Source of the DNA: Agreia bicolorata
GTDB taxonomy: Bacteria; Actinomycetota; Actinomycetes; Actinomycetales; Microbacteriaceae
Reading direction: 5' to 3'
Assembly (NCBI RefSeq): GCF_000938265.1
Contig: NZ_JYFC01000006.1
Location: forward strand, 186,001-250,000
Length of the DNA stretch: 64,000 bases
Positions 17,406 to 25,909 of this stretch are shown here, one piece after another; the stretch's first letter is position 1; each line of letters starts with the position of its first letter. The notes below the pieces were generated by a model that saw nothing but the letters and a program-made list of their open reading frames with translations, was not told the origin of the DNA and did not search any database. The translations under genes and the position numbers were made by a program.

Positions 17406-18161
17406 GTGATTCGAATTAGTCGAGGGTTGCGCCCTCTCGTGGTGATGGTCGTTCTGGGCGGTGTTCTGGGCGTGTCCGGCTGCGCGCCCTCAGATGCTCC
17501 GGATGCTCCGGGGTCGAGTCAGGCTGCTGGTTCGGCGCTGTCGACAGAGCAGGCGCAGAGGCTTGCAATCTTTCGTTTCAACAACTTCGACAGTGGTGTG
17601 CGCGCCGTCACGTTCAGTATTCCCGGGGCGCAGCCGGTGCAGTTCTCTGGCTGGATCGACTACGCGGCGGGGGCGGGCTACGGCTTCGCGTCGACCACCG
17701 TCGACGGTGCGCCCGATGCCGGTCTGCTGCGCTTCACGCCGCACACGCTCGGATATCAGCCGACGACGCTTGGCGCGGCGCCACTGCCCGTGCCGGCCGA
17801 CGGCTGGCAGGACAGTGCTCTCAACCCGTCTGCGACGAGTCTGTCGAACGTGGTCGCCGTGCTGCTGAGCCTCGGCAATGACCGGCCCGACAACCCCCAG
17901 CTTCTGCAGCAGACCGACGCGCTCTGGCTGCGCTCAGACGAGGTCGACGGGACTCCGGTCGATGTCTTCGCCGGCCCCACATCCGACGCTCCCGCGACGG
18001 CCGCGCCGACCAACGCGGCGCCGACCCTTCGGTATTGGATCGACGAGACCGGTCATCTACTGAAGGCGGAGATCCCCGTGGCCGGCCAGGCCGATACGTG
18101 GACCACGGTGAACTTCACCGACGCGGACGCGGGCGTCAGCCTGGATGTGCCAACGCAGTAG
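17406..18161 (+). CDS. Putative lipoprotein, function unknown
   Basis: This 251-aa protein begins with a lipoprotein signal peptide (basic RISRGLR, hydrophobic core, lipobox VSGC with Cys at about 27), so it is anchored to the outer face of the membrane. The mature part is mostly beta-like, with FSGWIDYAAGAGYG and a variable Ala/Pro/Thr stretch near residue 195. The overall pattern recalls LolA/LppX-type lipid-binding lipoproteins, but the similarity is too weak to assign. GTG start by the leaderless -10 spacing. It converges with the LAATG gene across 12 bases. Confidence 0.75.
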   Translation: MIRISRGLRPLVVMVVLGGVLGVSGCAPSDAPDAPGSSQAAGSALSTEQAQRLAIFRFNNFDSGVRAVTFSIPGAQPVQFSGWIDYAAGAGYGFASTTVDGAPDAGLLRFTPHTLGYQPTTLGAAPLPVPADGWQDSALNPSATSLSNVVAVLLSLGNDRPDNPQLLQQTDALWLRSDEVDGTPVDVFAGPTSDAPATAAPTNAAPTLRYWIDETGHLLKAEIPVAGQADTWTTVNFTDADAGVSLDVPTQ

Positions 18162-18173
18162 TGCGCGTGGTGG

Positions 18174-19040
18174 CTACGCGGAGCGGCGGCGCGTTACAAC
18201 GAGCGAGGCGGCGCCGACCAGAAGCAGCATCCCAGAGACCGTTCCGAGAACGAGACCGTCGGAGCTTCCCGTAGCGGCGAGCGTCTTGGCGGGTGCGGAT
18301 GCAGCCTCGGCCGGGGCAGCAGTGTCGGCGACGATGGTCGTGGTGCACACGTCTTCGTAGACGACGAACTGTGCCGCACCATCGAGCAGTATGGTCTGGA
18401 ACTTGCTGACGATCAGGTCGATACCGGACACGTACGTCGTGACGTTTTCTTCGAAGTCCTCTGGCAGCACCGGGCTGGTGTAAGGCCCGCCGACGGGCAG
18501 ATCTGCATCGAGAGTGGCCTGCGCTTGGTTGAGGAAGTCTGTACGAGCAGACTCGAGCGCGTTGGAAGCGGCCTGGAACGGCTGCAGGTCGGGGTCGGAC
18601 AAGAGCGAGTTGAAGAGGGCCGGGAGATTCTGCTGCCAGCCAGTCGTATTGTCCGGGTCGACGGTGTTGAGCTGCTCAGCTAGCTCTTGGAGTGATGCGA
18701 ACACATTAGTTTCGGCCTGAACCGCATTGCGAGCGTCCTCCGCTTCGGTCACCCCGGTCTTATAGGCAGCGAGGTCGTCGGAGGTGAAGAGGGCAGGAAA
18801 ATCGAGTGTGAGGTCTGACGTGGTCGTGATGAACTGTTTCTCGGCGACTCCGAGGGGCTCGTAAAAGTTCTCGCTCTGCGAGAAAGCAAGCCATGGCTGC
18901 GTCTGAGCGGTGGCCTGCTTGGTGCAGGTGACGACCTCGGCCGCGTGGGCAGCGGAGGGCAGCGCGAGAAGTGCGAGTGCGCTCGCCGCCGCGACGGTGA
19001 TGACTGCGGCACGCGCGGTGCCGATAGACAGAACTGACAT
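18174..19040 (-). CDS. Secreted protein with C-terminal LAATG sortase signal
   Basis: This 288-aa surface protein has an N-terminal signal peptide (cleavage near AAHAAE), a helical mature region and a complete sorting signal at the C-terminus. LAATG is at 254-258, followed by a hydrophobic span and the basic tail TRRRSA. LAxTG is the motif of class E sortases in high-GC Gram-positives, so covalent attachment to the cell wall is inferred. The mature domain has no recognisable fold. A G5 run 12 bases before the ATG may serve as ribosome-binding site. No sortase gene is in the window. Confidence 0.82.
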   Translation of the reverse strand: MSVLSIGTARAAVITVAAASALALLALPSAAHAAEVVTCTKQATAQTQPWLAFSQSENFYEPLGVAEKQFITTTSDLTLDFPALFTSDDLAAYKTGVTEAEDARNAVQAETNVFASLQELAEQLNTVDPDNTTGWQQNLPALFNSLLSDPDLQPFQAASNALESARTDFLNQAQATLDADLPVGGPYTSPVLPEDFEENVTTYVSGIDLIVSKFQTILLDGAAQFVVYEDVCTTTIVADTAAPAEAASAPAKTLAATGSSDGLVLGTVSGMLLLVGAASLVVTRRRSA

Positions 19041-19285
19041 AAGTGATCGACTCCCCCGTTGCCACTGCAGGCGCAGCGGGCCTCATAACACTACAGAGTG
19101 TGGTGAATCGGCAGCAAGTGCACAGGCCAAATTCAGCTTGAGGTGTGCAGCGGGTGGAGGGCTGGGCCGATTCTGTCGACTTCAGGCGTGTCAATGGTGA
19201 GTACTGCCCATGCCTCGAACTCGGTCTGTATACCGCTGACTGCTAGGGTTTTCACACCACGCACCCCCTAAAAGGAGTACATACA

Positions 19286-19702
19286 ATGCGAATCTCGCGC
19301 ACCAAGACCACATCGCTGATTGGCGCGCTCGCCATCACCGGACTTCTGCTGACCGGTTGCGCCGGCGGGCAGAGCAAGGCCGACGCCTGCAAGGTCCTCG
19401 AGTCAGGTCTGACCGACCTGCAGAGCGAACTGACCAGCAGCCTCTCCGACGCCGCCACCGACCCTGAGGGCGCTTCCAAGGCTCTGCAGACGGTCTCTGA
19501 CAAGTTCTCCGAGAATGTCTCGAAGGTGTCGAATGACGACGTCAAGAAGGTCGCTGACGACGCCGACAAGGCTCTGAGCACCCTGGTCAGCGAGTTCAAG
19601 ACCTACGCCGCCGACCCGGCCTCTGCCGACACAACGGCTCTGACCGGCGCTTCGAGCGACGTTCAGAACACCTTCACCGAGCTCTCGAAGGTCTGCAGCT
19701 AG
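19286..19702 (+). CDS. Small helical lipoprotein, function unknown
   Basis: This 138-aa protein has a lipoprotein signal (KTTSLIGALAITGLLLTGC, lipidated Cys25). The mature chain is acidic, Ala/Ser/Asp-rich and predicted helical, with two further cysteines that may pair. AAAAGGAG at 11 bases is a strong ribosome-binding site, and a strong terminator follows, so it is a monocistronic and probably well expressed gene. Its family is not recognised. Confidence 0.78.
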   Translation: MRISRTKTTSLIGALAITGLLLTGCAGGQSKADACKVLESGLTDLQSELTSSLSDAATDPEGASKALQTVSDKFSENVSKVSNDDVKKVADDADKALSTLVSEFKTYAADPASADTTALTGASSDVQNTFTELSKVCS

Positions 19703-19712
19703 TAGCAACGAC

Positions 19713-19754
19713 GAAGCGGGCCCGGGGTACAGCACCCTGGGCCCGCTTCTTTTT
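19713..19754 (+). terminator. Rho-independent terminator of the small lipoprotein gene
   Basis: An 11-bp stem gaagcgggccc/gggcccgcttc (19713-19723 with 19739-19749) is followed by TTTTT. Confidence 0.92.
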
Positions 19755-19949
19755 AACGACATCGGATGCCCGTCGCCGGGCTCGTAAAACGACACGATAC
19801 GTAACGTGATGGGTCGTCACGTTGCAATCTTTCTCAAACTTCTTTAGCTTGAGGTAATAGGTAGGGGCCGACGGGGATGTGGGGATCTGGTCCCGGGGGG
19901 ACCGGTCGGCCTCTACCACGAACTCTCGTGATGAGAGTGCGCGCAGAAG

Positions 19950-20441
19950 TTAGACGACGACCGCGTTCAAGACCTCGTCGAGCAGCAGTGAGGCGTCTTC
20001 GTCGCTGACGCGGCGCGCCAATGCGAGCTCAGAGATGAGCACCTGTCGGGCCTTGAGCAGCAGTCGCTTCTCGCCGGCCGACACGCCCTGCGCCTGCTCG
20101 CGACGCCACAGGTCGCGCACGACCTCGGCGACACGGTGCACGCTGCCCGAGGCCATCTTCTCCTGGTTCGCCTTGTAGCGACGCGACCAGTTGCCCGGCT
20201 CTTCGACGAAGTCGTTCTGCAGAACGGCGAAGACCTCGTCGACGCCCGCGGCGTCGATGACGTCGCGCACGCCCACGAGTTCGACGTTGTCGATCGGAAG
20301 CTTGATGATGAGATCGCTCGTGTGTACCCGCAGCGTCATGTAGCGCTTGTCTTCGCCCTTGACCTTCTTGGTCTCGAGCTCAGTGATGGTGACCGCTCCG
20401 TGGTGCGGGTATACGAGGGTCTCTCCAATATCGAATTTCAC
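19950..20441 (-). CDS. carD: CarD-family RNA polymerase-binding regulator
   Basis: CarD binds the RNA polymerase beta subunit and stabilises the open promoter complex, supporting rRNA and housekeeping transcription in actinobacteria. The N-terminal RNAP-interaction domain has VYPHHGAV-x-I and the C-terminal domain contains EEPGNWSRRYKANQEKMASG, VVRDLWRR and SAGEKRLL-x-KARQ. The match is end to end with the mycobacterial protein. The start is GTG 20441; the reading frame extends upstream but homology begins here. Length is 163 aa. In related genomes it is monocistronic, as here. Confidence 0.95.
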   Translation of the reverse strand: MKFDIGETLVYPHHGAVTITELETKKVKGEDKRYMTLRVHTSDLIIKLPIDNVELVGVRDVIDAAGVDEVFAVLQNDFVEEPGNWSRRYKANQEKMASGSVHRVAEVVRDLWRREQAQGVSAGEKRLLLKARQVLISELALARRVSDEDASLLLDEVLNAVVV

Positions 20442-20526
20442 GACTGGGCTTCTCTTTTCTTTGTGACGTGGTGTGCGGAGGTGAGATCTGAGGTGAGCGC
20501 TGACCCTGCGGGCCAGGCTGTGGGGG

Positions 20527-21129
20527 TCAGCTGAGCCACGGGGGCAGCAGAGCGATGAGTTCGTCGACGAGTTCGTTCTCGCTGATGTCGTGATGGTCGG
20601 CGACCCAGGCGCTGAGCAGGCTGATGGTGCCGCCGGCGACATAGGTCGCGGCGAGACGAGCCCGGATGGCGCCGGCTCCCGAGGTGGGCGCGCCGAGCGT
20701 CGCCAGTACCTGATCGGCATAAGCGGCGATCACCTCGTCGAACGCACGTCGAGACAGTGGGAGGCCGAGTGCGTGGGAGTAGAGAGACTGCCGCTGGGCG
20801 AAGTGCTGCACGAGACGCGTGTAGCTCTCGCGGAGGCTGGACGCCGGGTCTGTGTCGCCCCGGTTCGGCGCGGCGACACTGGCGAACTCCTGGCGGAGCA
20901 GGGCGACTGCCAGGTCGTCGAGACTCGAGAAGTGCGCGTAGAACGAGCTGCGACTGATCTTCGCCTCGCGCACGATGTCGCTGACAGAGATGTCATCGGC
21001 GTCTGCGGCGTGAAGACGTGAGACCGCGGCCAGGATTCCCTGACGCGTGCGAGCCGCTCTCGGATCAGCCGGGGCGTCTGCGGAGGATCGAAAACTGTCG
21101 GGCAGAACAGCACTCCGCACAGTTGACAT
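20527..21129 (-). CDS. TetR family transcriptional regulator
   Basis: This is a 200-aa repressor-type protein. An N-terminal helix-turn-helix (residues about 30-75: ISVSDIVREAKISRSSFYAHFSS) precedes an all-helical ligand domain. TAGACT lies exactly 6 bases before the ATG at 21129, making a leaderless mRNA likely. A 22-base perfect palindrome covers the expected -35 region, which suggests autoregulation. The divergent marR gene starts 90 bases away, so the pair may be cross-regulated. The ligand is unknown. Confidence 0.9.
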   Translation of the reverse strand: MSTVRSAVLPDSFRSSADAPADPRAARTRQGILAAVSRLHAADADDISVSDIVREAKISRSSFYAHFSSLDDLAVALLRQEFASVAAPNRGDTDPASSLRESYTRLVQHFAQRQSLYSHALGLPLSRRAFDEVIAAYADQVLATLGAPTSGAGAIRARLAATYVAGGTISLLSAWVADHHDISENELVDELIALLPPWLS

Positions 21130-21135
21130 CACGGC

Positions 21136-21141
21136 AGTCTA
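21136..21141 (-). promoter_or_regulatory. -10 element (TAGACT) of tetR
   Basis: The hexamer sits 6 bases before the ATG at 21129; its expected -35 region falls inside the palindrome at 21149-21170. Confidence 0.55.
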
Positions 21142-21148
21142 TCACGAT

Positions 21149-21170
21149 TTCTCGGACACCTGTCCGAGAA
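21149..21170. promoter_or_regulatory. Candidate TetR operator
   Basis: Perfect 10-base arms ttctcggaca and tgtccgagaa are separated by CC. The site lies between the divergent tetR and marR genes and covers the tetR -35 region. Size and position are typical of TetR operators. Confidence 0.7.
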
Positions 21171-21207
21171 CAGTGAGAGATGCTTAGTTGGACTAGTGAC
21201 CGCGCCA

Positions 21208-21213
21208 TAGAAT
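21208..21213 (+). promoter_or_regulatory. -10 element (TAGAAT) of marR
   Basis: TAGAAT lies exactly 6 bases before the ATG at 21220. Confidence 0.6.
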
Positions 21214-21219
21214 CGAGCT

Positions 21220-21717
21220 ATGGAATCGGCGGAGGTGCGCGCTTCGGGCTACTGGTATGGCGACGATGCCGAGCTGAAGACGGGCGTCGACGCTCTCAAT
21301 GCTCTTCGTCGCTACCGCGTGGCGGAGATGGCAATGCGTCGTCGAACGCGCGCCGCCCTGCGCCTCAACGAGACCGACATCACGGCGCTGCGCTTCGTTG
21401 TGAATGCCGAGCGCGATGCGCGCGTCGTTAGCCCGAAAGACTTGGCCGGGCATCTCGGCATCTCGTCGGCATCCACGACCGTGCTTGTCGACCGGCTCGT
21501 TGCCAGCGGGCACCTGAGTCGAGCAAAGCATCCGAGCGACGGGCGGGCTGTGGTGTTGGCTACGACGCCCACGACTCATGCCGACATGAGCGAGGTGTTC
21601 GGCGACATGCATCAGCGCATGATGGCGGTAGCGCGCGGCCTCGACGCGCGCGACGCCACGGTTATTACCGCATTTCTGGAGCGAATGAGCGAAGCTGTGT
21701 CGCAGTCGGATAAATAG
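21220..21717 (+). CDS. MarR family transcriptional regulator
   Basis: This 165-aa winged-helix regulator has the MarR core VSPKDLAGHLGISSASTTVLVDRL and the wing segment HPSDGRAVVLATT. It is leaderless by its -10 spacing. A short gene for a DUF7882-type protein follows 17 bases after the stop but has its own -10 element. CTAG-rich sequence before marR (ttagttggactag) and before the next gene (ctagataaactaactag) could be MarR sites, but this is weak. Confidence 0.88.
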   Translation: MESAEVRASGYWYGDDAELKTGVDALNALRRYRVAEMAMRRRTRAALRLNETDITALRFVVNAERDARVVSPKDLAGHLGISSASTTVLVDRLVASGHLSRAKHPSDGRAVVLATTPTTHADMSEVFGDMHQRMMAVARGLDARDATVITAFLERMSEAVSQSDK

Positions 21718-21722
21718 CTAGA

Positions 21723-21728
21723 TAAACT
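21723..21728 (+). promoter_or_regulatory. -10 element (TAAACT) of the DUF7882-type gene
   Basis: TAAACT lies exactly 6 bases before the GTG at 21735. Confidence 0.55.
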
Positions 21729-21734
21729 AACTAG

Positions 21735-22052
21735 GTGGGAAAACTCATCTATGGCCCGACCGGCCTTGAAATCGATATAGACGACCGTCTGCTCGCTCAC
21801 CTGCGTGTGGTCGTGAACGCGAAGTTCCGACGGGGAGAGTCTTTTCTCTTCAACTGGGAGCACAACTCCGACGAAGGCAACGGGCGCAGCTCCATTTGGA
21901 TGCATCCGACGATTCCCCTGCATATCCGCTTCTACGGCAACCGCCAGCCGCCGGTGAACCGCGCGTGGATCGAGGCTCTGATGGTCACGGCGAACAGCGC
22001 GAACGGCATGGTGCTGATCGCGGAGCCGGGAGGAACGGGCCCGCAGACCTAA
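21735..22052 (+). CDS. Small DUF7882-type protein
   Basis: This 105-aa protein starts MGKLIYGPTGLEIDIDDRLL and contains LRVVVNAKFRRGESF and IPLHIRFYGNRQPPVN. This pattern is common in Microbacteriaceae, and such proteins are sometimes mislabelled as ATP-dependent DNA ligase. Nothing in it resembles a ligase nucleotidyltransferase domain. No signal peptide or membrane segment is present. It follows marR closely, which suggests a regulatory link, but the function is unknown. Confidence 0.82.
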   Translation: MGKLIYGPTGLEIDIDDRLLAHLRVVVNAKFRRGESFLFNWEHNSDEGNGRSSIWMHPTIPLHIRFYGNRQPPVNRAWIEALMVTANSANGMVLIAEPGGTGPQT

Positions 22053-22082
22053 CCCGCGCTAGGCCGAGGGGTCGTCCGTTTC

Positions 22083-22183
22083 CGTCGGGCGCCGCGCTGC
22101 AATTCAGGAGAAACGTGCCGAACGCGACGTTTTCGTACGCGGCGCCCCCGATTCTCCTGACAACGAGCCGCGCCCACCCGACG
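22083..22183. repeat. Long imperfect inverted repeat
   Basis: Arms at 22083-22112 and 22152-22183 begin with cgtcggg/cccgacg and end with tcaggagaa/ttctcctga, with partial pairing between and a 39-base GC-rich loop. It fills most of the junction between the convergent DUF7882 and M20 genes. It has no U-tract. Confidence 0.65.
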
Positions 22184-22215
22184 CCCTCTCGGTACTGGCT
22201 CTCTAGCGGCGGCGC

Positions 22216-23400
22216 CTACGCGCAGAAATCGTCGATCGTGCGCTCGAGCACGCGGGCGACCGTGTCGACCGAGGCGAGATCTACCCATTCGCTGGCCGCG
22301 TGCGCTCCGCCGCCGGTGACTCCGAAGAGCACAGCGGGGATGCCTGCGGCGGCCAGCAGGGCGCAGTCGGTCCAGAACGGTTCGCCCCGCAGAACGGGCG
22401 CCTTGCCCGTGACGGCCTCGACGTTCGCGAGCACACTCTGCACGACGGCCGACGAGCGGTCCGCCTCGAAGGGTGGCTCGGTGAGGCCCGGCACGATGCG
22501 GTATGAGAATCCCGGATGCTCGGCCGACACCGCGACCAGAAGTGCGTCGATCTCGCCGACGACCGTGTCGACATCCTGCCCGGGAAGCGTGCGCCACTCG
22601 ACGCCGACCGTGCACTCGGCCGGATAGCTCGACATCTCGACGCCGCCGCGTACGAGAGACGCGTGCACGTTGGCCGAGCCGAGAAACGGATGCTCGGGCC
22701 GGCTCGCGAGATCGTGCGCCAGGTCGCCGAGACGCGCGAGAAAGCGGCCCGCCTGCACGATCGCGTCGCGACCGAGGTCGGGACGCGAGCCGTGAGCGGC
22801 GCGACCCTCGATGACGACGTCGAGCCAGACGAGTCCGCGGTGTGCGAGGGTGACCTCGCCGTCGCTCGGCTCGACGACGATGGCGCCATCGGCGGAGAAG
22901 CGTTGCAGCACCTCGATGGTGCCGGCGCTCTCGAATTCTTCGTCGGCGACGAGCGCGAGCACGATGTCGCCGCGGTGGGGCCGTTCTGCGGAGGCCGCGG
23001 CGGTCACCAGCATGGCGGCGATGCCCGACTTCATGTCGTAGCTGCCCCGCCCGAACATCGCGCCGTCGCGAATCACCGGAGCGAGGCCGTCGCCGTCGTA
23101 GCTGTCGAGCGAGACGGTATCGATGTGTCCGTTGAGCATCAACGACCGGCCTCCACCCGTGCCGCGCCAGGTTGCGACGATCGACGGGCGGCCGGGCGTG
23201 GCCTCGAGTCGTTCGATGTCGCATCCATAAGGCGTCAGCCAGTCGGTGATGAAGTCGGCGAGGGCCGCCTCGCCACGTCCCGTGCTGCCGAGGTCGGGGT
23301 TCGATGAATCGATCTCGACGAGTCGCCGCAGAAGGGAGACGAGTTCGGACTCGCCGGTGGCGGCAGTGCTCTGCCTTGGGCTGTCGACGATCTCGCTCAT
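22216..23400 (-). CDS. M20 family metallopeptidase (ArgE/DapE type)
   Basis: This is a two-zinc aminoacyl or amide hydrolase in the cytosol, 394 aa. The first metal motif NGHIDTVSLD, the second GRGSYDMKSG and the general-base region VADEEFESAG are complete. A dimerisation domain (RAAHGSRPDLGRDAI) is inserted as usual. The ATG at 23400 follows GACAAT at 6 bases, a leaderless-type spacing; an upstream extension of the frame is not conserved-looking. Substrate could be an N-acyl amino acid or a dipeptide. Confidence 0.88.
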   Translation of the reverse strand: MSEIVDSPRQSTAATGESELVSLLRRLVEIDSSNPDLGSTGRGEAALADFITDWLTPYGCDIERLEATPGRPSIVATWRGTGGGRSLMLNGHIDTVSLDSYDGDGLAPVIRDGAMFGRGSYDMKSGIAAMLVTAAASAERPHRGDIVLALVADEEFESAGTIEVLQRFSADGAIVVEPSDGEVTLAHRGLVWLDVVIEGRAAHGSRPDLGRDAIVQAGRFLARLGDLAHDLASRPEHPFLGSANVHASLVRGGVEMSSYPAECTVGVEWRTLPGQDVDTVVGEIDALLVAVSAEHPGFSYRIVPGLTEPPFEADRSSAVVQSVLANVEAVTGKAPVLRGEPFWTDCALLAAAGIPAVLFGVTGGGAHAASEWVDLASVDTVARVLERTIDDFCA

Positions 23401-23560
23401 GACTCCATTGTCTCGTGAGGATCGCCGTGCCGGGGAGCCGGGTTGCATTGACGGCGTAAATGCCTGTCCTGGAAGCGACTCACACCGCATCGATTGCTAA
23501 TAACGCGACGAAAAGTCGCGAAACGGGCTCGTGTGTCGATTAATCCTCAGCTATCGGATG

Positions 23561-23566
23561 TATTCT
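23561..23566 (+). promoter_or_regulatory. -10 element (TATTCT) of the helical-protein gene
   Basis: TATTCT lies exactly 6 bases before the ATG at 23573. Confidence 0.55.
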
Positions 23567-23572
23567 CATCGT

Positions 23573-24277
23573 ATGTCCGCCGTCTCGACCACTGATGAGC
23601 GCGCCCTCGTGCGCAACCTTCTCGCCGATCATGCAGTCGCCGGCGCGGAGGATTTCGGTCGTTTTGTGAACGACAGTCGCTACTTCGACACCTCCTCCTT
23701 CGACTCCAAAGCGGCCACGCCCGTGCTGATCGAGGTGCTTCCCCGTCTCACCGATCCTGGTGTGATCGAGACCGTTGCCCTGCACCTCAAGAACCCGGCG
23801 GCACGGCCCGCAGCCTTCGGTGCGCTCCATACCTCGTTCCTCACCTGGGGTGTGGCGCGGCGCGGACGCGTCGGGTGGCAGCTCGGCGAGGCGCTCGTGA
23901 ATGCGGCACCGCTTCGCGAGACGCCCCTGATTCTCGAGATTGCTACCGACAGGGCATACGGCATGAATCGCCAGCAGGTCGTGCTCGGTCTGCCACGCTT
24001 TCGGCGCGCCCCCGAGACGGAGCGCGCGTTGCGCGAACTCATCCACGACACCGACGTCGCGCAGCAGGCAATGTACGCCCTGCGTCGCGTGATCGGTCCG
24101 CAGCTCACGGTCGAGGAGCTCGAGGGGGTTCGCCGCGCACATCCCGATACAACGCTGGCGAGGCTCGCCCGTCACGAGATCCGCAAGATCAGTCGCACTC
24201 TGCGGCGGCAAGATGCGGCCGCCTCCGCTTCGCCGCTCGACGACGACACTCTCTCACTCGACTCCGTCTCGGCATAA
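23573..24277 (+). CDS. Helical, HEAT-repeat-like protein of unknown function
   Basis: This 234-aa soluble protein is made of successive short helices (for example TPVLIEVLPRLTDPGVIETVA, LIHDTDVAQQAMYALRRV) that recall HEAT/ARM repeats, and has no signal peptide. It ends in a Ser/Asp-rich tail. The ATG at 23573 is supported by the leaderless -10 spacing. It stands alone between divergent and convergent neighbours. A scaffold role is only an inference from the fold. Confidence 0.7.
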   Translation: MSAVSTTDERALVRNLLADHAVAGAEDFGRFVNDSRYFDTSSFDSKAATPVLIEVLPRLTDPGVIETVALHLKNPAARPAAFGALHTSFLTWGVARRGRVGWQLGEALVNAAPLRETPLILEIATDRAYGMNRQQVVLGLPRFRRAPETERALRELIHDTDVAQQAMYALRRVIGPQLTVEELEGVRRAHPDTTLARLARHEIRKISRTLRRQDAAASASPLDDDTLSLDSVSA

Positions 24278-24322
24278 CACGCCGAGGTAGCCCGAGTTGG
24301 AGCGCTCCCACGCGCATCCATC

Positions 24323-24368
24323 TGGCGCGAATCGACCCAAGATCTCACGCGAGGGTCGATTTGCGCCA
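24323..24368. repeat. Hairpin at a convergent gene junction
   Basis: Sixteen-base arms tggcgcgaatcgaccc and gggtcgatttgcgcca pair with one mismatch across a 14-base loop. It lies between the helical protein and the FAD enzyme and has no U-tract. It is possibly a U-independent terminator. Confidence 0.6.
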
Positions 24369-24401
24369 AGTTGCGGGCCAAGCCGCAGGGGAGTGAAGGG
24401 G

Positions 24402-25850
24402 CTACGGGGCCAGAGACGGCGTCGATCTGATTCCGAAGCTGTGCTTCAGCGCGCTCTTCGCCGCGTACCAACCCGCGAGGCCATGCACGCCCGGGCCCGG
24501 CGGGGTCGACGACGAGCAGAGATAGATGCCGGATGCCGGTGTGCGCCAGGGCTCGAGTGAGAGCACGGGCCTGCGCACCAGCTGGGTGAGCGTGGCCGCA
24601 CCCGCAGCGATGTCACCCCCGATGTAGTTCGGGTTGTAGTTCTCCATGTCGCGCGCGGTCATGCTCGCCGAAGCGAGGATCAGGTCGCGGAACCCCGGGG
24701 CAAAGCGCTCGATCTGAGTGATGATGGCCTCGGTCTGATCGATCGACGAGTCCTTCGGAACGTGCGTGTACGCCCAGAGCACGTGCTTGCCCTCGGGCGC
24801 GCGCGACGGGTCGAAGCTCGACGGCTGCGCGACGAGCACATAGGGGTTCGAGGTGTGCCGGCCAGACGCCACTTCGGCCTCGGATGCCGCGATCTCGGCG
24901 CGGGTTCCGCCCACGTGCACGGTGCCCGCTTTGTGCAGCTCGACATTCGTCCACGGCACGGGCCCCGACAGGGCGAAGTCGACCTTGGCAACCCCGTTGC
25001 CGTAGCTGAACTTTCGCAGCGCGTTCGTGTAGACCGTGGGCAGGCGTCGCCCCGCGATGTCCGCCAGAGCGCGCGGGGTCGTGTCGAAGAGCACGGCCGT
25101 CGACGACGGCAGCTGATCGAGCGACCGGATGCCGGCATCCGTCTCGATCTGCCCGCCGTGCGCCACGAGATCGGCGGCCATAGCATCCACGATCGCCTGG
25201 CTGCCGCCGACCGGCACGGGCCAGCCGCGGCCGTGCGCGTAGCTGCCGAGGCTGAGCGCGACCGCCGCCGTCGCGAGGCTGGGCATGGGTCGGATGGCGT
25301 GGGCCGCGATGCCGGCCAGCATCGCGGGCGCCGCATCGCCTTGGAAGCGCGCGTTCCAGGTTGGCAGACCTTGTTCGAGCAAGCGCAGGCCGAACAGCGC
25401 GGCCGTGACGGGCTGGCGCGGAGCCATGAGCAGATTCGAGCCCGCGAGGCGCGCCACCTGGTCGGCGCGCTCGACAAGCGGGGCCATCAGAGAGTGGAAC
25501 GCGGCGCCGTCGCGGCCGAGCGCCCCGACCGTGCGGGCGAGGTCGTGATAGGCGATTCCGGCGCGACCGCCATCGAGCGGATGCCCGTACGACACCTCGG
25601 GAAGGGCCAACTCGATGCGGTTCTGCAGCCGGAAGCGCTGAAAGAACCCGGAGGCCAGGGCCATGGGGTGAACGGCCGAGCAGACGTCGTGCAGAAAGCC
25701 CGGGAGCGTCAGTTCTTTCGTGCGGGCGCCTCCGCCGATTGTCGAGTTCTTCTCGTAGACGCGCACCGATAGCCCGGCACGGGCCAGGGTCACAGCCGCG
25801 GCAAGACCGTTGGGCCCTGCGCCGACGACGACCGCATCCACTTCGCTCAT
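24402..25850 (-). CDS. FAD-dependent oxidoreductase, phytoene-desaturase-like
   Basis: This 482-aa protein has an N-terminal Rossmann FAD motif (VVVGAGPNGLAAAVTLARAG, then YEKNSTIGGGARTKE). Its C-terminal flavin signature SSSTPPGPGVHGLAGWYAAK is characteristic of the CrtI/amine-oxidase superfamily. No carotenoid genes are near, so the substrate is open. The frame is open far upstream, but TAGGCT 7 bases before the ATG at 25850 and the FAD motif fix the start. Confidence 0.87.
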   Translation of the reverse strand: MSEVDAVVVGAGPNGLAAAVTLARAGLSVRVYEKNSTIGGGARTKELTLPGFLHDVCSAVHPMALASGFFQRFRLQNRIELALPEVSYGHPLDGGRAGIAYHDLARTVGALGRDGAAFHSLMAPLVERADQVARLAGSNLLMAPRQPVTAALFGLRLLEQGLPTWNARFQGDAAPAMLAGIAAHAIRPMPSLATAAVALSLGSYAHGRGWPVPVGGSQAIVDAMAADLVAHGGQIETDAGIRSLDQLPSSTAVLFDTTPRALADIAGRRLPTVYTNALRKFSYGNGVAKVDFALSGPVPWTNVELHKAGTVHVGGTRAEIAASEAEVASGRHTSNPYVLVAQPSSFDPSRAPEGKHVLWAYTHVPKDSSIDQTEAIITQIERFAPGFRDLILASASMTARDMENYNPNYIGGDIAAGAATLTQLVRRPVLSLEPWRTPASGIYLCSSSTPPGPGVHGLAGWYAAKSALKHSFGIRSTPSLAP

Positions 25851-25857
25851 ACGATCC

Positions 25858-25863
25858 AGCCTA
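25858..25863 (-). promoter_or_regulatory. -10 element (TAGGCT) of the FAD oxidoreductase
   Basis: TAGGCT lies 7 bases before the ATG at 25850. Confidence 0.5.
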
Positions 25864-25909
25864 CGGGCGAGGCAGTCGCGAGAGCCCGGAATGGCGTGCG
25901 GGCGGCTGC

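Noticed and set aside
21735-22052. Annotation of the 105-aa protein as ATP-dependent DNA ligase
   Set aside because: No K-x-DG nucleotidyltransferase motif or other ligase domain is present; the label is a known misassignment for this small family.
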